From assembly GCA_030407005.1 (NCBI GenBank), contig JAUDYN010000003.1, positions 868,001-932,000 of the forward strand: DNA of 64,000 nucleotides. The letters are read 5' to 3'. Position 1 is the first letter of the stretch, and each line of letters starts with the position of its first letter. The translations under genes and the position numbers were made by a program. Source of the DNA: Desarmillaria ectypa. Its lineage: Eukaryota; Basidiomycota; Agaricomycetes; Agaricales; Physalacriaceae. Of this stretch, positions 59,720-64,000 are shown piece after piece. The notes under the pieces were generated by a model, which was given only the letters and a program-made list of their open reading frames with translations, was not told where the DNA came from and did no database searches.

Positions 59720-60441
59720 TGTGGATGAGATGGTGGTGGTAAGATAATAGGATGTGAATCGCGGTCGGTTGTCGGTACGGCCGAATTTTATGCGGAGCTA
59801 GAGTGCCGATAACGTTACTTGGGCTTGGATGGGCTTCTGCCAGCCAATACCAGAACGTATTCTATAGGATCTGGACGAGTACCTGGGCAGATGAATGGGG
59901 ATCTAGATAACGACAAACGTGCCACAATGAGCTGGCAGAAATAACCTGTGTATTTATTTGCCCTCGTGACATGACGCGTCGCGTCACTACATCATAAATG
60001 CCTACTTAATTATTGGATTTCCTTTCCTTTCCTTGGATGATGTTGCACACCGCCGAACTGCTGTCGCTGCAGTATTCTCAATATTGGCATACGTGGCAGG
60101 GGCGGAATCCTGCAGCACGCGGACCGACTGTTCTAGCCCGCTCTATTAAAACTGAATTCTAAGCAGTCCTTCAGCGCCAAGTCGGGACCGTCGGACAATA
60201 ACATATGTAGGTCCAAGTAAAACCCTCCGATAGACATCATTCTCCCCGGGTTCAATGCGTCATATCCCTGCAACAGAATACGTCTTCATTCTGGTACAAA
60301 TAATAAGCAAAATAAAATTATTGATCCGGCACTGATAAAACATTCGATAATAATAGGAGATATCACTCGTGGGAAAAAATAAACTTTCTACCGTAACGAC
60401 CTCGATAAGACCTGATATACGTCCGGCTGGACGCCAGCTTC
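59720..60441. promoter_or_regulatory. Divergent promoter region, pyruvate kinase / GT32
   Basis: About 720 bases between divergent genes. At 59972-59986 is a perfect palindrome, TGACGCG-T-CGCGTCA, containing the MluI-cell-cycle-box core ACGCGT. Pyrimidine-rich tracts (CCTTTCCTTTCC, about 60020) follow. No coding frame is supported here. Confidence 0.5.
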
Positions 60442-62933
60442 ATGAATAGAAGAATGGCGACGTCCATGTATTTCCCAGTACCGCCCCGGCACAACATGAA
60501 CCTTCCCCATTACTCATCGACCCTCCCATCCGCAGTCCAGGAAAAAATGAGTCGTCGGGCACAGTCTCGTGCATGGTTTATTCCTGTAGCTATGCCTATT
60601 CCAGGTGTCCGTACTCGGAATCTAAGGCTATGGATCTTAAACCCTCACCGTCTTCACCAGTCGAGTATATCCAAGTTTGGCAGCAAACGCAGCTCGCTCG
60701 TCCTTCTCTTTGCATTTGCAACCCTCGTGTTCGTCACTTTCGCTCTCGCAAAGAGGTTTGGGACAGAGGAGAAAAAGTGGCCTGCCCCATTTATGGATCC
60801 ACCGTCATTGGTATACAAAAGGGAGGACCTACAGAGGATTTGGCTCTGGGAGATAGAGAGTGGTCACTATCCGAGCAGAAGGAAACGTGCGTGTCGCATC
60901 GGATGTCGCTTTTCCTACTGTTTCTAATAATTCTATAGTGCCAGAAGGCTTAGAGCTGCGTTCGACACCATTAAATCCTGCCTTACCACCGCGGAGAACA
61001 TCAATACCTCCTCCAAGATTTCGGGCACCACCTAGTCTGATTTCAACTACAACAAAAGGTGTAGGGCCCAAGAGAGTGTATCTTGACATTCAAAGTCATC
61101 CCCCCGATGTTGCATATCCTCCCCGTCCTGTTCCAGGAAGCGTCGCCGACTTGGATATCGTTATGGAACACTGCGACTTTTCTGAGAAGAAGGTGCCGGT
61201 TACGCGTCGCTTACATCCATGTATCCACTTACCAATCCCTAGTACGTTCGTGACTGCTTGGAAGTGCTTAGGGTAGGCGCCGGATTGGATAATTCGAAGC
61301 GTGTACGCAGGGGTCGGATGGACGACTGGAAATACATTTATCTCGAGCAGGCCGACACGAACACGACAGAGATGGAACCAACAATATCATACATGGACTT
61401 GCCCCCAGGGGTCACCTCTGTTCATGAGCCAGCCGACCCGGACAGTGGTCTAACGAAAAAGCGCGGCGTCGAGTGGGAGACCCCACCGGTCCTGCTTCCA
61501 CCCCCTGTTGAGCACCGTCCGTATGTGACGCTTGACTCTCCGTGCGATCCAGAGAGCCCTCGGATATTTCATATGTTCTGGACCGGCCCCTTCACTGACA
61601 AACCCTATCTTGCCCTCCTCTCCTTCCTTTTCACCCAGAATACTGGCTTGTACACCAAGGACTATTCAATCACTTCTGCGGCATGCCGACCACAATTTTG
61701 GTTATGGATCAACCCAGGCCCAGCAGCTTCAGTTCCTAATCCCACTGCCCTTCGTGACATGTTTGACCAGCTAAAAGCGAACCCGTGGGCAGCACCATTT
61801 TTGCATCCCCGTTTCAAAGATGTCGTCAAGTTCAAACTATGGAATACCACGGAACAGTTGGACGGTGTTCCCGAGCTGAAGGACGAATGGCGGACACGGG
61901 AGACTTTGTTCAACTCTGGAGGACATGTCATCAATGTTCCCAAGGAGGAAAAACCAAGTGGAAGCGAAGCTAGGGCCAATGACACGATCGCAGATAAGGG
62001 TCCCGCAACTCCAAAAAGGGACGAAGACGACATGCTGAATAGGACGGGCAGTAAATCCTCATCGTCGTACGACCGCTTGTCTGTAATCCTGTCGGACATG
62101 GCGCGGTTCATTTTATGTCATCGCTTTGGCGGTATCTATCTTGACGCGGATACGATTTTCCTCCGCGACTGGGAAGAACTATGGGGATGGAAGGGCGCAT
62201 TCGCCTACAGGTGGTCGCGGTTAGAAAAGTACAACACCGCGGTTCTCCATCTAAACAAAGGCTCAGCGCTGGGAACGTTCCTGTTTCGGACGGCACTGAA
62301 AAACGATCTTGATTTCCATCCTATGACGGTGTCAAGATACACAAAGGAGGCGCATTTGGAAGGACTTCTATTGCGGCTTCCGGACGCACTATTTGATTCG
62401 GCCTGGCTGAATACAGAATACTATCAGCGCGAGCGACCACCGCAACCCTATTTCACAGAGTAAGTGTAGGCTTCCGAGTCTCTGAAGAAGTATGCTGATA
62501 TTCTACAGCTTCGGAGACTTTTTTGATACGCCATCCGTCAGCAATGCGGCGCCAGAGGCTCTTGGCTTTGATGGTTTCTTCAAGGGCGCGTTCTCGTACC
62601 ACTTCCATAACTACTGGTTCGTATTGCAATTTCTGTGCTCGTCGTGTATTTGTAACTCGGTTGATTAGGTGGAAACCGTTTGACCCTGCCCGAAATTGGC
62701 CAGATTTGGGACCAAGGTTTATTGCTGGTGAGCGGATAGCGAGGACAGTGCTTAAGCGGGAAACGGCTGTAAATCAGGAGGTGCTTGAAATGGATACAAC
62801 GATGAAGTTTGATGAGGACAGGTTGTCTGATGACCAACGAGATTTGGACTGGGCAACTGTGCTGAAACGGACGTTTGAGTCGTACATACGAGGCGAACGA
62901 CCGAACATGTATGGGGAATGGCTGGTGTGGTAG
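60442..62933 (+). CDS. GT32-type glycosyltransferase with DXD motif
   Basis: Type II Golgi glycosyltransferase resembling Och1/Sur1-like mannosyltransferases. ATG 60442 opens a basic cytosolic tail (MNRRMATSMYFPVPPRHN), then a single membrane anchor SSLVLLFAFATLVFVTFALA, followed by a Pro-rich stem. The luminal domain reads DFSEKKYVRDCLEVLRVGAG (across an intron), IFHMFWTGPFTDKPYLALLS, FWLWINPGPAAS, then LSVILSDMARFILCHRFGGI and YLDADTIFLRDWEELWGWKG with the metal-binding DXD. FFKGAFSYHFHNYWWKPFD follows after more introns, ending MYGEWLVW at 62931-62933. Donor and acceptor sugars cannot be told. The insertion between 61920 and 62050 (Lys/Asp/Ser-rich) is low-complexity and unusual within the catalytic region. 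Confidence 0.88.
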
Positions 62934-62944
62934 AGAAGACTGAT

Positions 62945-62957
62945 GGGGGGGGGGGGG
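62945..62957. repeat. Poly-G run of 13
   Basis: Thirteen G in a row, 12 bases after the GT32 stop codon, in the likely 3' untranslated region. Such runs slip easily in replication and sequencing. Confidence 0.8.
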
Positions 62958-63064
62958 CGATATAGATACCAGGACCTCTACGGGACGATATACCCTTATC
63001 TCACGATTATATTCTACATATATTTGTGTAATTTATTCTTCACGATCATGAATACATATTATTA

Positions 63065-64000
63065 TTACGATCTTACTGCTGCCTGTGCTGTATTGACCGC
63101 AGCCTTGAGCTGTGCGATGACGCCCTCAGGATCGGAAGCACCGAAAATGGCAGTCCCGGCGACGATGACGTTACTGCCTATATGCAAATCGAAAAGTTGG
63201 AAGCTGGGATAAAAATACGAGATACTGACCTGCATGTGCACAGACGCCGACTGTCGACGGCCCGACACCGCCATCGACCTCGATATCTTTCTCAGGGAAC
63301 CGAGCGCGAAGGTCAGCAACCTTGGGGACACAGCGGTCGAGGAATTTCTGTCCACCACGGCCTACAACCCAATTAGTTAAGAACAAGAACATCGTAGTCC
63401 ACGGGCGGCAAGCTAACCTGGGTAGACAGTCATTACGAGGAGCATGTCAGCCGCATTTGCAATCTCATCTGTAATGGCGGTAGATGGGGTATCCGGGGAG
63501 ATCGCAACGCCCGCTTTCATGCTGCGGCTACGGATGGATCTGATAAGCGAAAGGGGATCGGCTGGACTCGAGTTATGAATGTCCGTTAAGCAACCGCGGG
63601 ATTACGCACTCGTTGCCTCGAGGTGGAAACAATACAGTGCACCCCCAGCGTCCGCAATGTCGTCGACCCACTGATAACCTCAATACCAAGGTTGCAAAGA
63701 ATAGAAACGAGTTGTTTACCTTTTCTGGTTGTGCAACCATCATATGGCAGTCCATGAAGATTCCTGGGATACCCTTGGACACACACGAGAGAATCGGCGC
63801 GCCTATGCTGCAGCATTGAGGTCCGGACGCGGTATACAGCAGACACAGCAATTACCCATCGTGATATTTGGCACAAAATGGCTATGAAACACGTATGAGT
63901 GAAAATCTGGTTGATTCGAGACCTTACCCGTCCATGACGTCTGTGAATATTTTTAAGTAGAAAAATAAGGGTCAGCGTCGAGGATACGAACCCATGTGTA
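63065..64000 (-). CDS. RPE1: Ribulose-phosphate 3-epimerase (5' part beyond window)
   Basis: Pentose phosphate pathway enzyme that interconverts ribulose 5-phosphate and xylulose 5-phosphate. Seen from the window edge inward: DVMDG, HFVPNITMG, APILSCVSKGIPGIFMDCHM, then VAQPEK, WVDDIADAGGALYCFHLEAT, DPLSLIRSIRSRSMKAGVAI, SPDTPS, ADMLLVMTVYPG, GGQKFL, DIEVDGGVGPSTV and GSNVIVAGTAIFGASDPEGV, ending QAAVRS at 63065. The metal-binding residues of DVMDGHF, DCHMM and EVDGGV are present. Exons are very short (some 15-30 bases). The start codon and first exon lie beyond position 64000. Confidence 0.92.

Overview
This window is nuclear DNA of a filamentous fungus, most likely a basidiomycete of the mushroom-forming class (Agaricomycetes). 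The genes are dense and cut by many short introns, mostly 45-65 bases. There are no bacterial operon signals. The gene set (NoxA-type NADPH oxidase, Cas1-type O-acetyltransferase, ankyrin-DIL protein, an IQ-motif family, GT32 glycosyltransferase) fits that group. I count about 30 protein genes, almost all housekeeping. Gene limits below come from hand-joining exons by reading frame, splice signals and family resemblance.

Layout. 0-5 kb: a NADPH oxidase (+) faces a Bck1-like MAPKKK (-) whose domains are in a permuted order. 5-13 kb: nucleoporin Nup155/170 (+), a RING-CH membrane ubiquitin ligase (-), a mitochondrial carrier (+). 13-19 kb: a REXO4-like protein with lost catalytic residues (-), a possible small new gene (+), a mitochondrial-type protein (-), Sts1/Cut8 (-). 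19-29 kb: a possible box C/D RNA, Cas1-like acetyltransferase (-), rhomboid protease (-), ankyrin-DIL protein (-). 29-36.7 kb: Rrp15 (+), mitoribosomal mS35 (-), splicing helicase Prp16 (-), a CxxC zinc-binding protein (+). 37-45 kb: an IQ-motif protein (-) with a MITE-like element in one intron, a canonical Bck1-type MAPKKK (-), Gid8 (-). 45-57 kb: nitrilase, an orphan reading frame, septin Cdc3, karyopherin Mtr10, succinyl-CoA ligase alpha and an acyl-CoA-binding ankyrin protein (all +), then bS16m and LSm5 (-). 57-64 kb: pyruvate kinase (-), a GT32 enzyme (+), and a ribulose-phosphate 3-epimerase (-) cut by the window edge.

The most striking observation is the pair of MAPKKK genes about 35 kb apart. 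One has the usual order (conserved N-terminal blocks, then kinase). The other has the kinase first and the same N-terminal blocks after it. It keeps kinase intron positions and all catalytic residues, so it looks like a functional gene made by DNA-level circular permutation or tandem duplication with partial loss. The second is a 246-base AT-rich element with 62-base imperfect inverted ends inside one intron: removing it leaves 55 bases, a normal intron length here.

Several intergenic spaces are very short (20 bases between ACBD6-like and bS16m stops, 98 bases between the Prp16 and CxxC-protein start codons), so shared promoters and overlapping 3' ends are expected. The genes do not form one pathway. 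Loose themes are signalling and morphogenesis (Nox, two MAPKKKs, septin), RNA work (Prp16, LSm5, Rrp15), mitochondrial function (mS35, bS16m, carrier, succinyl-CoA ligase) and proteostasis (RING-CH, Sts1, Gid8, rhomboid).
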